Positions 14,944 through 22,649 of a stretch of 33,386 bases of DNA are shown here, piece by piece; positions within the stretch are counted from its first letter, which is position 1; the number at the start of each line of letters is the position of its first letter. This DNA is from Actinomycetes bacterium (GTDB lineage Bacteria; Actinomycetota; Acidimicrobiia; IMCC26256; Chersky-534): contig JAODBH010000119.1 in NCBI GenBank assembly GCA_025463865.1, positions 1-33,386 on the forward strand. Reading direction: 5' to 3'. Under the pieces are notes generated by a model, which did not search any database, was not told where the DNA came from, and was given only the letters and a program-made list of their open reading frames with translations. The translations under genes were made by a program, and so were the position numbers.

Positions 14944-15986
14944 ACGCGATCGAAGCCAAGGAGCGGCTCGATCGCGCCCTCGCGGCCGCCCGCGACGCGC
15001 TCGCGTCGGCATCCACGCTCGCCGACGTCGAGGACGCGGAGAAGGAGTACGGCGGCAAGAGGTCCGTGGTCGCGGAGGTGCGCGAGGCGATCAAGGGCCT
15101 CGAGCCCGCCGACCGACCGATCGTCGGGCAGGCGCTGCGCGGGTTCGCCGACGCACTCGCGGCCGCGGTTGCGGCGCGACGCGACGCGCTGTCGGCCGCC
15201 GAGAACGAAGGTCGCTACGCGCTCGAGCGGCTCGACCTCACCCTCGGGGGCCATGCCCGGCCGCGCGGCCACCTGCACCTCGTCACGCAGGTGCAGCGGG
15301 AGCTCGAGGACGTCTTCGTGGCGCTCGGCTACCAGGTGGCGGAGGGGCCCGAGGTCGAGGACGACTGGCACAACTTCGAGGCGCTCAACTTCCCCCCCGG
15401 GCACCCAGCCCGCGCGATGCAGGACACGCTCTACGTCGACCTGGGCCGACCCGAACAGGTGATGATGCGGACCCACACCTCGCCGGTCCAGATCCGTTCG
15501 ATGGAGACGCGCGAGCTGCCGATCTTCGTGGTCGCGCCCGGCCGCACCTACCGCAACGAGACCCTCGACGCCCGCCATTCGCCGGTGTTCCACCAGATCG
15601 AGGGGCTCGCGGTCGACCGCGGCATCACGTTCGGCGACCTCGCGGGCACCCTCGAGGCGTTCACGAGCGACTACTTCGGCGAGGCCGTCACCGCGCGCCT
15701 CCTGCCGTCGTACTTCCCCTTCACCGAGCCGTCGGCCGAGTTCGCGGTCTCGTGCGTGTTCTGCCACGGCGAAGGGTGCCGGGTCTGCTCGCAGACCGGA
15801 TGGATCGAGCTCGGTGGCTGCGGGATGGTGGATCCCAACGTGCTCACCGCGGTCGGCCTCGACCCCGAGGCGGTCTCCGGCTTCGCCTTCGGCTTCGGCC
15901 TGGAGCGGATGGCGATGATCCGCTACGGCGTGGAGCCGATCAAGACGTTCTTCGACAACGACGTGCGCTTCCTCGAGCAGTACTGA
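14940..15986 (+). CDS. pheS: Phenylalanyl-tRNA synthetase alpha subunit
   Basis: 348 residues from GTG 14940. With PheT it forms the heterotetramer that charges tRNA-Phe. An N-terminal coiled-coil (residues 1-85 or so, Ala/Arg/Glu-rich) contacts tRNA. The class II catalytic core includes GPEVEDDWHNFEALNFPPGHPAR, motif 2 GRTYRNETLDARHSPVFHQIEG, and motif 3 FAFGFGLERMAMIRYGV. A four-cysteine cluster, CVFCHGEGCRVC (Cys272, Cys275, Cys280, Cys283), could bind zinc; similar clusters occur in a subset of bacterial PheS. No T-box or Phe-rich leader peptide is visible upstream. pheT follows after 25 nt. Confidence 0.96.
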   Translation: MNAIEAKERLDRALAAARDALASASTLADVEDAEKEYGGKRSVVAEVREAIKGLEPADRPIVGQALRGFADALAAAVAARRDALSAAENEGRYALERLDLTLGGHARPRGHLHLVTQVQRELEDVFVALGYQVAEGPEVEDDWHNFEALNFPPGHPARAMQDTLYVDLGRPEQVMMRTHTSPVQIRSMETRELPIFVVAPGRTYRNETLDARHSPVFHQIEGLAVDRGITFGDLAGTLEAFTSDYFGEAVTARLLPSYFPFTEPSAEFAVSCVFCHGEGCRVCSQTGWIELGGCGMVDPNVLTAVGLDPEAVSGFAFGFGLERMAMIRYGVEPIKTFFDNDVRFLEQY

Positions 15987-16015
15987 TGGCCGCTCACGGG
16001 AAGGTGCCGGCATGA
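15986..16015 (+). other. 9-codon ORF bridging pheS and pheT
   Basis: ATG 15986 shares its A with the pheS stop (TGATG). The frame reads MAAHGKVPA and stops at TGA 16013-16015, which overlaps the pheT ATG 16012 (ATGA). A GGGAAGG ribosome-binding site for pheT lies inside it, so it may simply be a by-product of that site. Confidence 0.3.
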
Positions 16016-18402
16016 GGGCTCCGCTCTCCTGGATCCGCGACTTCACGCCGCTCGACGCGCCGGTCGCCGAGATCGCCGCTGCGCTCTCCGACCTCGGCCT
16101 CGAGGTCGAGGGGATCGAGCAGCCGGGCCGCGAGATCACCGGGGTCGTCGCGGCGAAGATCCTCGTGGTGCTCCCGCACCCGAACGCCGACAAGCTGCAG
16201 CTCGCCGACGTCGACTTCGGCGCGGGGGAGACGCGCGTCGTCTGCGGCGCGCCCAACATCGCGGCCGGGATGATCGTGCCGTTCGCGCCGTCGGGGGCGA
16301 CGCTTCCGGGCGGCTTCACGCTCGAGCGGCGCAAGATCCGGGGCGAGGTCTCCGACGGCATGCTCTGCTCGGCCCAGGAGCTGGGCCTGGGCGACGACCA
16401 CTCCGGGATCCTCCAGCTCGATGCGGGCACCGAGCTCGGCGCCGACGTCCGGACGGTCCTGGGCCTCGACGACGTCGTCTTCGACCTCTCGATCACGCCG
16501 AACCGCCCGGACGCGATGGGGATCACGGGCATCGCCCGCGACCTCGCGGCCCACTTCGGTCTGCCGTTCGACGTGCCCGAGCCGCCTCCTGCCGGCGCCG
16601 TGGACGACGCCGCGGCGCGCGTCACCGTCGAGATCGACGACGACGTGCGTTGCCCGCGCTTCGTCGGACGGATCGTGAAGGTGGTGGTCGGGCCGTCGCC
16701 CGAGTGGCTCGCCCGCCGTCTGACCCTCGCGGGGATGCGACCGATCAACAACGTGGTCGACGTCACCAACTACGTCATGCTCGAACGCAACCGCCCCCTC
16801 CACGCCTTCGACCTCGCGAAGCTCGCGGGACCTGGGATCGTGGTCCGGACTGGGAACGAGGGCGAGACGATGGTCACGCTCGACGGTGTCGAGCGGAAGG
16901 TCGGGCCCGAGGACCTCCTCATCTGCGACGCCGAACGCGTGCCGCTGGCCATCGCCGGGATCATGGGTGGAGGCGACTCCGAGGTCTCGGGTACGACCAC
17001 CGAGATCCTCCTCGAGTCGGCCTACTTCCAGCCGATGTCGATCTCCAAGTCGAGCAAGCGGCTCGGCCTCCGTTCCGAGGCCAGCGCGCGGTTCGAGCGC
17101 GGCGTCGATCCGAACGGCTGCGCGAGCGGTGCCGACCGGGCGGTGCAGCTGCTGACCGAGATCGCCAACGGGATCGCGACCCCCGGTTCCGTCGACGTCT
17201 ATCCGCATCCGGTCGAGCGCCCACGCATCCGGCTGCGCACGGCCCGGGTGAACGCGTTGCTCGGCACGTCGCTCACTCCGGCTGAGGTGGTCGACGCGAT
17301 CCGTCCGCTCGGCATCGACGTCGAAGGCACCGGCGACGACCTCGTCGCGATCGCGCCGACGTTCCGTCCCGACCTCGAGCGCGAGATCGACCTGATCGAG
17401 GAGGTGGCCCGGCGGATCGGGCTCAACACGATCCCGAAGACGCTCCCGTCCACCACGGCCCAGGGCGGAGGGCTCACGCGCCGCCAGCGCGACCGCCGGC
17501 TCGTCGTCGACGCGCTCGTGGGGGCCGGCCTCTCCGAGGCGGTGACGCTCTCGTTGATCGCGCCGGCCGACGTCGAGCGGGTCGGCCATCCGCTCGACCA
17601 GGTCGTGCGGTCCACCAACCCGCTCCGGGCCGAGGAGTCGCTCCTGCGACCGCGTGTGCTCCCGGGCCTGCTCCGGGCCGCGGCGGCCAACGCGGGGCAC
17701 GGTCTTCCCGACGTCGCCCTCTTCGAGGTGGGCCACATCTTCCTGCCGCCCGCCGACGACGCGCTGCTCGCCGACGAGCGCGATCACCTCGCGGTGCTGA
17801 TCGCGGGCACCGTGCAGCGCAGCCCCGTCGAGCCCGATCGCCCGGTCGACGCGTACGACGCGGTCGACGCCGTGCGTGCGGTGTTCAGCGCGCTCGACCT
17901 CGCCGACGTCCGCCTCGTCCCCGAGGCCGGGCCCGGGTTCCACCCCACGCGTTCCAGCGCCGTCGTCGTCGACGGGCAGCCGATCGGCCACGTCGGCGAG
18001 ATCGCACCGACCGCGGCGGCGGCCTTCGGCACCGGGACGCCGGTCGTGGGTGCGGAGCTCGACCTCGACGCGCTGCTCGCCGGGAGCCGGCGCGACCGCG
18101 CCTTCGTCGCGCTGTCGCGCTACCCGTCGTCATCGATCGACCTGGCCTTCGTACTGGACGACGACGTCTCCGCGGCCGCGGTGATCGCGACGCTCCGGGG
18201 TGCCGGCGGGCCGCGGCTCGAAGCGGTCCGCGTCTTCGACGAGTTCCGCTCCGAAGCCCTCGGGCCCGGCAAACGGAGCCTCGCGTTCGCGCTGCGCTTC
18301 CGCGCGTCCGAGCGGACCCTCACCGTCGAGGAGGTCGGCGAGCTCCGCCGCGCCGCCATCGACGCCGTGACCGACACCCACGCCGCCCAGCTCCGCACCT
18401 GA
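16012..18402 (+). CDS. pheT: Phenylalanyl-tRNA synthetase beta subunit
   Basis: 796 residues, full length. Domain order: an N-terminal B1 region (MRAPLSWIRDFTPLDAP), an OB-fold tRNA-binding domain (about residues 40-150, VVAAKILVVLPHPNADKLQLADVDF, GETRVVCGAPNI), the B3/B4 editing domain (about 215-385; RPINNVVDVTNYVMLERNRPLHAFDLAKL, GIMGG, ESAYFQP), the B5 DNA-binding-like domain (about 400-475), a catalytic-like core (478-690), and the C-terminal anticodon-binding FDX-ACB domain (about 702-796, LSRYPSSSIDLAFVLDDDV...LAFALRFRASERTLTVEEV). It proofreads Tyr-tRNA-Phe and binds tRNA. GGGAAGG precedes the ATG. The gene ends the translation operon and converges on the MaoC-like gene. Confidence 0.97.
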   Translation: MRAPLSWIRDFTPLDAPVAEIAAALSDLGLEVEGIEQPGREITGVVAAKILVVLPHPNADKLQLADVDFGAGETRVVCGAPNIAAGMIVPFAPSGATLPGGFTLERRKIRGEVSDGMLCSAQELGLGDDHSGILQLDAGTELGADVRTVLGLDDVVFDLSITPNRPDAMGITGIARDLAAHFGLPFDVPEPPPAGAVDDAAARVTVEIDDDVRCPRFVGRIVKVVVGPSPEWLARRLTLAGMRPINNVVDVTNYVMLERNRPLHAFDLAKLAGPGIVVRTGNEGETMVTLDGVERKVGPEDLLICDAERVPLAIAGIMGGGDSEVSGTTTEILLESAYFQPMSISKSSKRLGLRSEASARFERGVDPNGCASGADRAVQLLTEIANGIATPGSVDVYPHPVERPRIRLRTARVNALLGTSLTPAEVVDAIRPLGIDVEGTGDDLVAIAPTFRPDLEREIDLIEEVARRIGLNTIPKTLPSTTAQGGGLTRRQRDRRLVVDALVGAGLSEAVTLSLIAPADVERVGHPLDQVVRSTNPLRAEESLLRPRVLPGLLRAAAANAGHGLPDVALFEVGHIFLPPADDALLADERDHLAVLIAGTVQRSPVEPDRPVDAYDAVDAVRAVFSALDLADVRLVPEAGPGFHPTRSSAVVVDGQPIGHVGEIAPTAAAAFGTGTPVVGAELDLDALLAGSRRDRAFVALSRYPSSSIDLAFVLDDDVSAAAVIATLRGAGGPRLEAVRVFDEFRSEALGPGKRSLAFALRFRASERTLTVEEVGELRRAAIDAVTDTHAAQLRT

Positions 18403-18467
18403 CCCGACTTCAAGGTCTGACGGGTCAGCGGACGCGGCGGCGGCGGCAGAGCCCCGGGGACGCCGCG
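18399..18467 (+). terminator. Two inverted repeats after pheT, weak candidate terminator
   Basis: CTGACCCG (18399-18406) pairs with CGGGTCAG (18421-18428) around a 14-nt loop that includes the pheT stop codon. CGCGGCG (18433-18439) pairs with CGCCGCG (18461-18467) around 21 nt. Neither has a T-tract. The 143-nt interval lies between converging genes, where termination is expected; nothing else is seen in it. Confidence 0.3.
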
Positions 18468-18545
18468 GAACACGCCCAGGCTGGTGTTCGTGGTGCCCAG
18501 GACTGACGGGAGTCGGCCCCGAGCCAATCGTCGAGCAGCGACGGC

Positions 18546-19439
18546 CTAATCGGTCGGTGCCACGCGCCACGCGGCCCCGGTGGCGAGCAGCTCGCCGTCG
18601 GGCTGGTCGTGGACCTCGATGACGGCTTCCTCGACCCCGACGTGGACGGTCACGTCGACGGTCGTGCCCTCGAAGGTCATCGCGACGAACTGCGCCTCCA
18701 GCGCGCCGAGCTCGAGGAACTCCGAGCCCCACTGCTCGAGCAGGATCCCGTAGGCCGGACCGAGGAGGTGCATGCCCTGCGCGACGGGCCGGGTCAGACC
18801 GGCGTTGCGGGCAGCCTCCGCGTCGGAGTGGAAGTTGCCCGACCGCGAGTAGGCCCGGATCCGGTCGGGCGTCAGCTCGAGCGAGCGGCAGGTGGTCGTG
18901 GCGAGCGGAGGTGGCGTGGAGGTGGTGCCCCAGTCGCCGCGGTAGCGGTTCGCTGCGGGGTCGGTCGCCGGGTCGGAGCGGTGGATGCCGGTGCCGGTCA
19001 GGTCGGTGAGGGCCGCATCGGGTTCCACGGTTCGACGGACCGGATCGCAGAACGTCGCGACCGACGCCCAGAGCGGCTGACCACCGCCGGGCTCGTCGGT
19101 GCGGATCGCGGCGTGGACGACCGCGTACTCGCGGCCCTTCCGGGCGAACCGCTCGGTGACCAGGCCCTCGACGACCAGGGGCGTGTCGGCCTTGACCACG
19201 CGGCGGTTGACGATCCGCTGTCCCACCTGGAGCACCGGCGAGCTCGTGGCGGTCTGGAGGAGCAGCACGGTCAGGTTCGCGGCGATGGGCGGGTACAGCG
19301 CCCCGGCCCGCAGCGGCGCCGCGTCGACCCCGGCCGCGTTCCAGTACCGGACGTTGCCGGCGGCCGACACCGTGAGCGGCAACGGGCCCAGCTGCTGCCC
19401 GATCGCGAGCGCAGCGAAATCCGTTCCGTCGCTATTCAT
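18546..19439 (-). CDS. MaoC-like double hot-dog protein (acyl dehydratase family)
   Basis: 297 residues. It has two hot-dog halves joined near residue 160. The first half (IGQQLGPLPLTVSAAGNVRYWNAAG...GQRIVNRRVVKADTPLVVEGLVTERFARKGREYAVV) resembles the N-terminal MaoC-like dehydratase domain. The second contains AYSRSGNFHSDAEAARNAGLTRPVAQGMHLLG (residues 196-227), corresponding to the hydratase motif that normally reads D-x-N-P-x-H-x-D. Here Asn202, His204 and Asp206 are present but the catalytic Asp position is Ser, and the motif is one residue shorter. It may be a non-catalytic or altered-substrate member acting on acyl-CoA thioesters. It is divergent from argC across 20 nt, sharing the promoter region. 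It is not part of either neighbouring pathway and interrupts the pheT-argC order of other actinobacteria. Confidence 0.75.
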   Translation of the reverse strand: MNSDGTDFAALAIGQQLGPLPLTVSAAGNVRYWNAAGVDAAPLRAGALYPPIAANLTVLLLQTATSSPVLQVGQRIVNRRVVKADTPLVVEGLVTERFARKGREYAVVHAAIRTDEPGGGQPLWASVATFCDPVRRTVEPDAALTDLTGTGIHRSDPATDPAANRYRGDWGTTSTPPPLATTTCRSLELTPDRIRAYSRSGNFHSDAEAARNAGLTRPVAQGMHLLGPAYGILLEQWGSEFLELGALEAQFVAMTFEGTTVDVTVHVGVEEAVIEVHDQPDGELLATGAAWRVAPTD

Positions 19440-19443
19440 CAGT

Positions 19444-19458
19444 CTGTATAGTATTCAG
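19444..19458. promoter_or_regulatory. Divergent promoter/operator CTGTATAGTATTCAG between MaoC-like gene and argC
   Basis: The 20-nt gap between the two start codons holds a 15-nt near-perfect palindrome (one mismatched pair). TATAGT (19447-19452) is a strong -10 box 7 nt before the argC ATG. On the other strand the same DNA offers TACTAT 8 nt before the MaoC-like ATG. Both mRNAs would be leaderless. The palindrome (TGtAT-AGT-ATTCA) resembles an ARG box (TGAAT-WWWW-ATTCA) with one base fewer in the middle, so ArgR, encoded in this operon, is the natural candidate to bind. That is inference. Confidence 0.55.
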
Positions 19459-19459
19459 C

Positions 19460-20551
19460 ATGGCGAATGAAGGGGTCGGGCCCTCGCAGGGCGCATCGGG
19501 AGCCGGGTCGGGCCGGAGCCTCCGGACCGGAGTGGTCGGGGGGTCAGGGTATGCCGGTGCGGAGGTGCTCCGGTTACTCGCGGCCCACCCCCACCTCGAG
19601 GCGGCCTGGGTGACGGGCGATTCCAACGCCGGCAAGGCCGTCGCGGACCTGTATCCGTCGCTCGGCCGGGCCTATCCGAGCCTGAGGTTCGAGGCGTTCG
19701 AGCCGGGCCGGGTCGACGAGGTCGACGTCGTGTGGCTCGCGCTCCCGCACGGCGAGTCGCAGCGCGTGGTCCCGAAGATCATCGACCAGGTGGCCCACAT
19801 CGTGGACCTCGCGGCCGACTTCCGCCTCCCGCTCGACGACTACACCCACTGGTACGGCGGGGTGCACGAGGCCCCCACGCTCATCGACCGGTTCACCTTC
19901 GGCCTGCCGGAGCTGCACCACGACGAGCTCCTGACCGCCACCCACATCGCGGCACCGGGCTGCAACGCGACGGTCGCGATCCTCACGTTGGCGCCCCTGG
20001 TCGCCGCCGGGCTGATCGAGCCTCAGGGCATCGTCGTCAACGGCATGGCGGGGGTCAGCGGCGCCGGCCGCGCGCTCAAGGCGTCGAGCCTGTTCGGCGA
20101 GGCCAACGAGAACGTCAACGCCTACGGGCTCGTGGCCCATCGCCACACCGCCGAGATGGAACGCGAGCTGAGCGCGCTGGGGCCCGAGCCGGTGTCCGTG
20201 CTCTTCAACCCGCACCTCGTACCGATGACCCGCGGCATCCTCACCACGTGCACCGCGCGCACGGCCGTCGCCGGGCTCACGACCGGCGCGGCGCTCGACG
20301 CCGCGCGCGACTTCTACGCCGACGCACCCTTCGTCGCCGTCCTCGACGAGTCGCCGCGGACGAAGGCCGTGACCGGCTCCAACGAGGTGCACCTCACCTA
20401 CCGGGTCGACCCTCGCACCGGCACGGCCATCGGGATCGGTGCAATCGACAACCTGGTGAAGGGCACCGCGGGCCAGGCCATCCAGGCCCTCAACCTCGCA
20501 CTCGGGTGGCCCGAGACCACCGGACTCCCCACGATCGGACTCCTGCCATGA
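19460..20551 (+). CDS. argC: N-acetyl-gamma-glutamyl-phosphate reductase
   Basis: 363 residues. It reduces N-acetylglutamyl 5-phosphate to the semialdehyde with NADPH. A low-complexity N-terminal extension (residues 2-20, Gly/Ser-rich) precedes the Rossmann start RTGVVGGSGYAGAEVLRLL. The catalytic Cys168 is in AAPGCNAT. Most bacterial ArgC have GCYPT here, whereas GCNAT is more typical of the archaeal ArgC/LysY branch. FRLPLDDYTHWYGGVHE and HRHTAEMERE (His residues in the active site) are present. ATG 19460 is supported by the TATAGT box 7 nt upstream. The stop overlaps the argJ start (ATGA). It is the first gene of the arginine operon. Confidence 0.95.
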   Translation: MANEGVGPSQGASGAGSGRSLRTGVVGGSGYAGAEVLRLLAAHPHLEAAWVTGDSNAGKAVADLYPSLGRAYPSLRFEAFEPGRVDEVDVVWLALPHGESQRVVPKIIDQVAHIVDLAADFRLPLDDYTHWYGGVHEAPTLIDRFTFGLPELHHDELLTATHIAAPGCNATVAILTLAPLVAAGLIEPQGIVVNGMAGVSGAGRALKASSLFGEANENVNAYGLVAHRHTAEMERELSALGPEPVSVLFNPHLVPMTRGILTTCTARTAVAGLTTGAALDAARDFYADAPFVAVLDESPRTKAVTGSNEVHLTYRVDPRTGTAIGIGAIDNLVKGTAGQAIQALNLALGWPETTGLPTIGLLP

Positions 20552-21747
20552 GCGTGCTCGCGGCCCGCGGATTCGAGGCCTTCGGGCTCGCGTCGGGCAT
20601 CAAGGAATCAGGCGCACCCGACCTCGCCCTCGTCGCGACGGCCGACCGGGCTCCGGTGTCGGCCGCCGGAGTCTTCACGACCAACCTCGCCACGGCCGCG
20701 CCCGTCCAGGTCTCGCGCGCCCACCTCGCCGACGGCCGTGCGGCCGCGGTGATCGTCAACTCCGGCAACGCCAACGCGGCGACGGGGGCCGGCGGCCGGC
20801 GCAACGCCCAGCGGATGTGCGAGCTGTCGGCGAAGGCGCTCGGTTGCGCGTCCGACGACGTGCTCGTCTGCTCCACCGGTCTGATCGGGATCCCGCTCCC
20901 GATGGCGCCCATCGAGGCGTCGGTCGGCCGCCTCGCGTCCGGGCTGACCTCCGACCCGGCGGGGGCTGCGGCCGCCGCGACCGCGATGCTCACCACCGAC
21001 ACGGTGAAGAAGGAGAGCGTGGCCACCGCGAGCATGGGTGGTTCCCTCACGCTCACCGTGGGCGGCATGGCGAAGGGCGCGGCGATGCTCCAACCGGCCA
21101 TGGCCACGATGCTCGCGGTCCTCACCACCGACGTCGCCGTCGACCCGCGGGCCCTGCGGGTCGCGTTGCAGCGCGCGGTGGGGGAGTCGTTCAATCAGCT
21201 GACGGTCGACGGGTGCACCAGCACCAACGACACCGTGCTCGTCCTCGCGAGCGGCGCCCTCGGCAACCACCCGCTCGGCTTCGGCGGGAGTGGCTACCAC
21301 GCGCTCACCGACGCGCTCACCGCGGTGTGCGCCGACCTCGCCGAGCAGATGGCCCGCGACGCCGAGGGTGCCACCAAGTTCGCCCGGATCACGGTCGTCG
21401 GCGCCCGCACGGTCGAGGACGCGCGCCGCGCCGCGCGTGGTGTGGCCAACAGCCAGCTGGTGCAGTGCTCCCTCAACGGGCAGGACCCGTATTGGGGCCG
21501 CATCATCTCCGAGCTCGGCGCGAGCGGCGCCTTCATCGACCCCGAGCGGGTCGACATCGCCTACGGCGGCGTCACCGTGTGCCGCGACGGCATCGCGGCC
21601 GAGCACGACGGGGAGGCGGTCAAGGCGGTGATGGCCGCGCGCGACATCGACATTCTCTGCGACCTGCACGTCGGCCAGAGCGAGGCCGCCATGATCACCA
21701 CCGACCTGTCGTACGCGTACATCGACGAGAACGCGAAGACGTCATGA
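20548..21747 (+). CDS. argJ: Glutamate N-acetyltransferase / amino-acid N-acetyltransferase ArgJ
   Basis: 399 residues. It transfers the acetyl group from N-acetylornithine to glutamate, and in bifunctional forms also acetylates glutamate from acetyl-CoA, making the pathway cyclic. The precursor self-cleaves before a threonine: KGAAMLQPAMATMLAVLTTD contains the site, with Thr187 as the nucleophile of the beta chain. The N-terminus (GFEAFGLASGIKESGAPDLALVATA) and VNSGNANAATGAGG (about residues 67-80) are standard. It overlaps argC and argB by 4 nt each (ATGA), so the three are translationally coupled. No argE or separate argA is visible here, consistent with the recycling pathway. Confidence 0.96.
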   Translation: MSVLAARGFEAFGLASGIKESGAPDLALVATADRAPVSAAGVFTTNLATAAPVQVSRAHLADGRAAAVIVNSGNANAATGAGGRRNAQRMCELSAKALGCASDDVLVCSTGLIGIPLPMAPIEASVGRLASGLTSDPAGAAAAATAMLTTDTVKKESVATASMGGSLTLTVGGMAKGAAMLQPAMATMLAVLTTDVAVDPRALRVALQRAVGESFNQLTVDGCTSTNDTVLVLASGALGNHPLGFGGSGYHALTDALTAVCADLAEQMARDAEGATKFARITVVGARTVEDARRAARGVANSQLVQCSLNGQDPYWGRIISELGASGAFIDPERVDIAYGGVTVCRDGIAAEHDGEAVKAVMAARDIDILCDLHVGQSEAAMITTDLSYAYIDENAKTS

Positions 21748-22649
21748 GCACCTCGGCCGAGATGCGCGCCCAAGCGGGTGCCCAGCGCGACCTCGAGGTC
21801 GCGGCCAAGGCCACGATCCTGGCCGAGGCCCTCCCCTACATCCGCGAGTTCGCGGGCAAGACCGTCGTCATCAAGTACGGCGGACACGCGATGGAGGATC
21901 CGGAGCTCGCCCGCTCGTTCGCCGACGACGTCGTCCTCATGCGGCTCGTCGGCATGAACCCGGTCGTCGTCCACGGTGGCGGCCCGCACATCACCGACCT
22001 CATGCGCCGCCTGGGCAAGGAGCCCGAGTTCGTCGACGGCTTGCGGGTCACCGACGCGGAGACGGTCGACATCGTGCGCATGGCGCTCGTCGGCAAGGTC
22101 AACCGCGAAGTGGTCGGAGCGATCAATCGGGTCGGCCCCTACGCCGTCGGGCTCTCGGGTGAGGACGCCGGGCTCATCAACGTGACCCAGCGCGATCCCC
22201 GGCTCGGCTTCGTCGGCGACATCGCGCACATCAACCCCACCATCGTCCACGGCCTGATCCGTGAGGAGCTCATCCCGGTCGTCGCCACCATCGGCGTCGA
22301 CGCCGACGGCCAGGCCTACAACGTGAACGCCGACACCGTGGCCGGCGCGCTCGCCGAGGCCGTGGGGGCCGAGAAGCTCGTGTACCTCACCGACGTCGCG
22401 GGTCTCTACTCGGATTACCCCGACCCCGAGAGCCTCATCTCCGACATCGACACCGCGGGGCTCGACGAGCTCGCGGCCGGTGGCGCGCTGAGCGAGGGGA
22501 TGATCCCCAAGGTGCGCAGCTGCATCGAAGCGCTGCGCGGCGGCGTCGGCCGGGCCCACATCCTCGACGGCCGTCGGCCCCATGCTCTGCTGCTCGAGTT
22601 CTTCACCCGCGAAGGGATCGGCACCATGATCACCGCGAGTCAGTCGTGA
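21744..22649 (+). CDS. argB: Acetylglutamate kinase
   Basis: 301 residues. It phosphorylates N-acetylglutamate with ATP, the committed step. Amino-acid-kinase fold: VVIKYGGHAME (phosphate-binding Lys), VVVHGGGPHITDLM, GLSGEDAGLINV, and IPVVATIGVDADGQAYNVNADTVAGALA. The N-terminal extension KATILAEALPYIREFAGK is the helix that mediates hexamer formation in arginine-inhibited enzymes, so feedback inhibition is expected (inference from the family). The start ATG overlaps the argJ stop and the stop overlaps the argD GTG. Confidence 0.96.
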   Translation: MSTSAEMRAQAGAQRDLEVAAKATILAEALPYIREFAGKTVVIKYGGHAMEDPELARSFADDVVLMRLVGMNPVVVHGGGPHITDLMRRLGKEPEFVDGLRVTDAETVDIVRMALVGKVNREVVGAINRVGPYAVGLSGEDAGLINVTQRDPRLGFVGDIAHINPTIVHGLIREELIPVVATIGVDADGQAYNVNADTVAGALAEAVGAEKLVYLTDVAGLYSDYPDPESLISDIDTAGLDELAAGGALSEGMIPKVRSCIEALRGGVGRAHILDGRRPHALLLEFFTREGIGTMITASQS

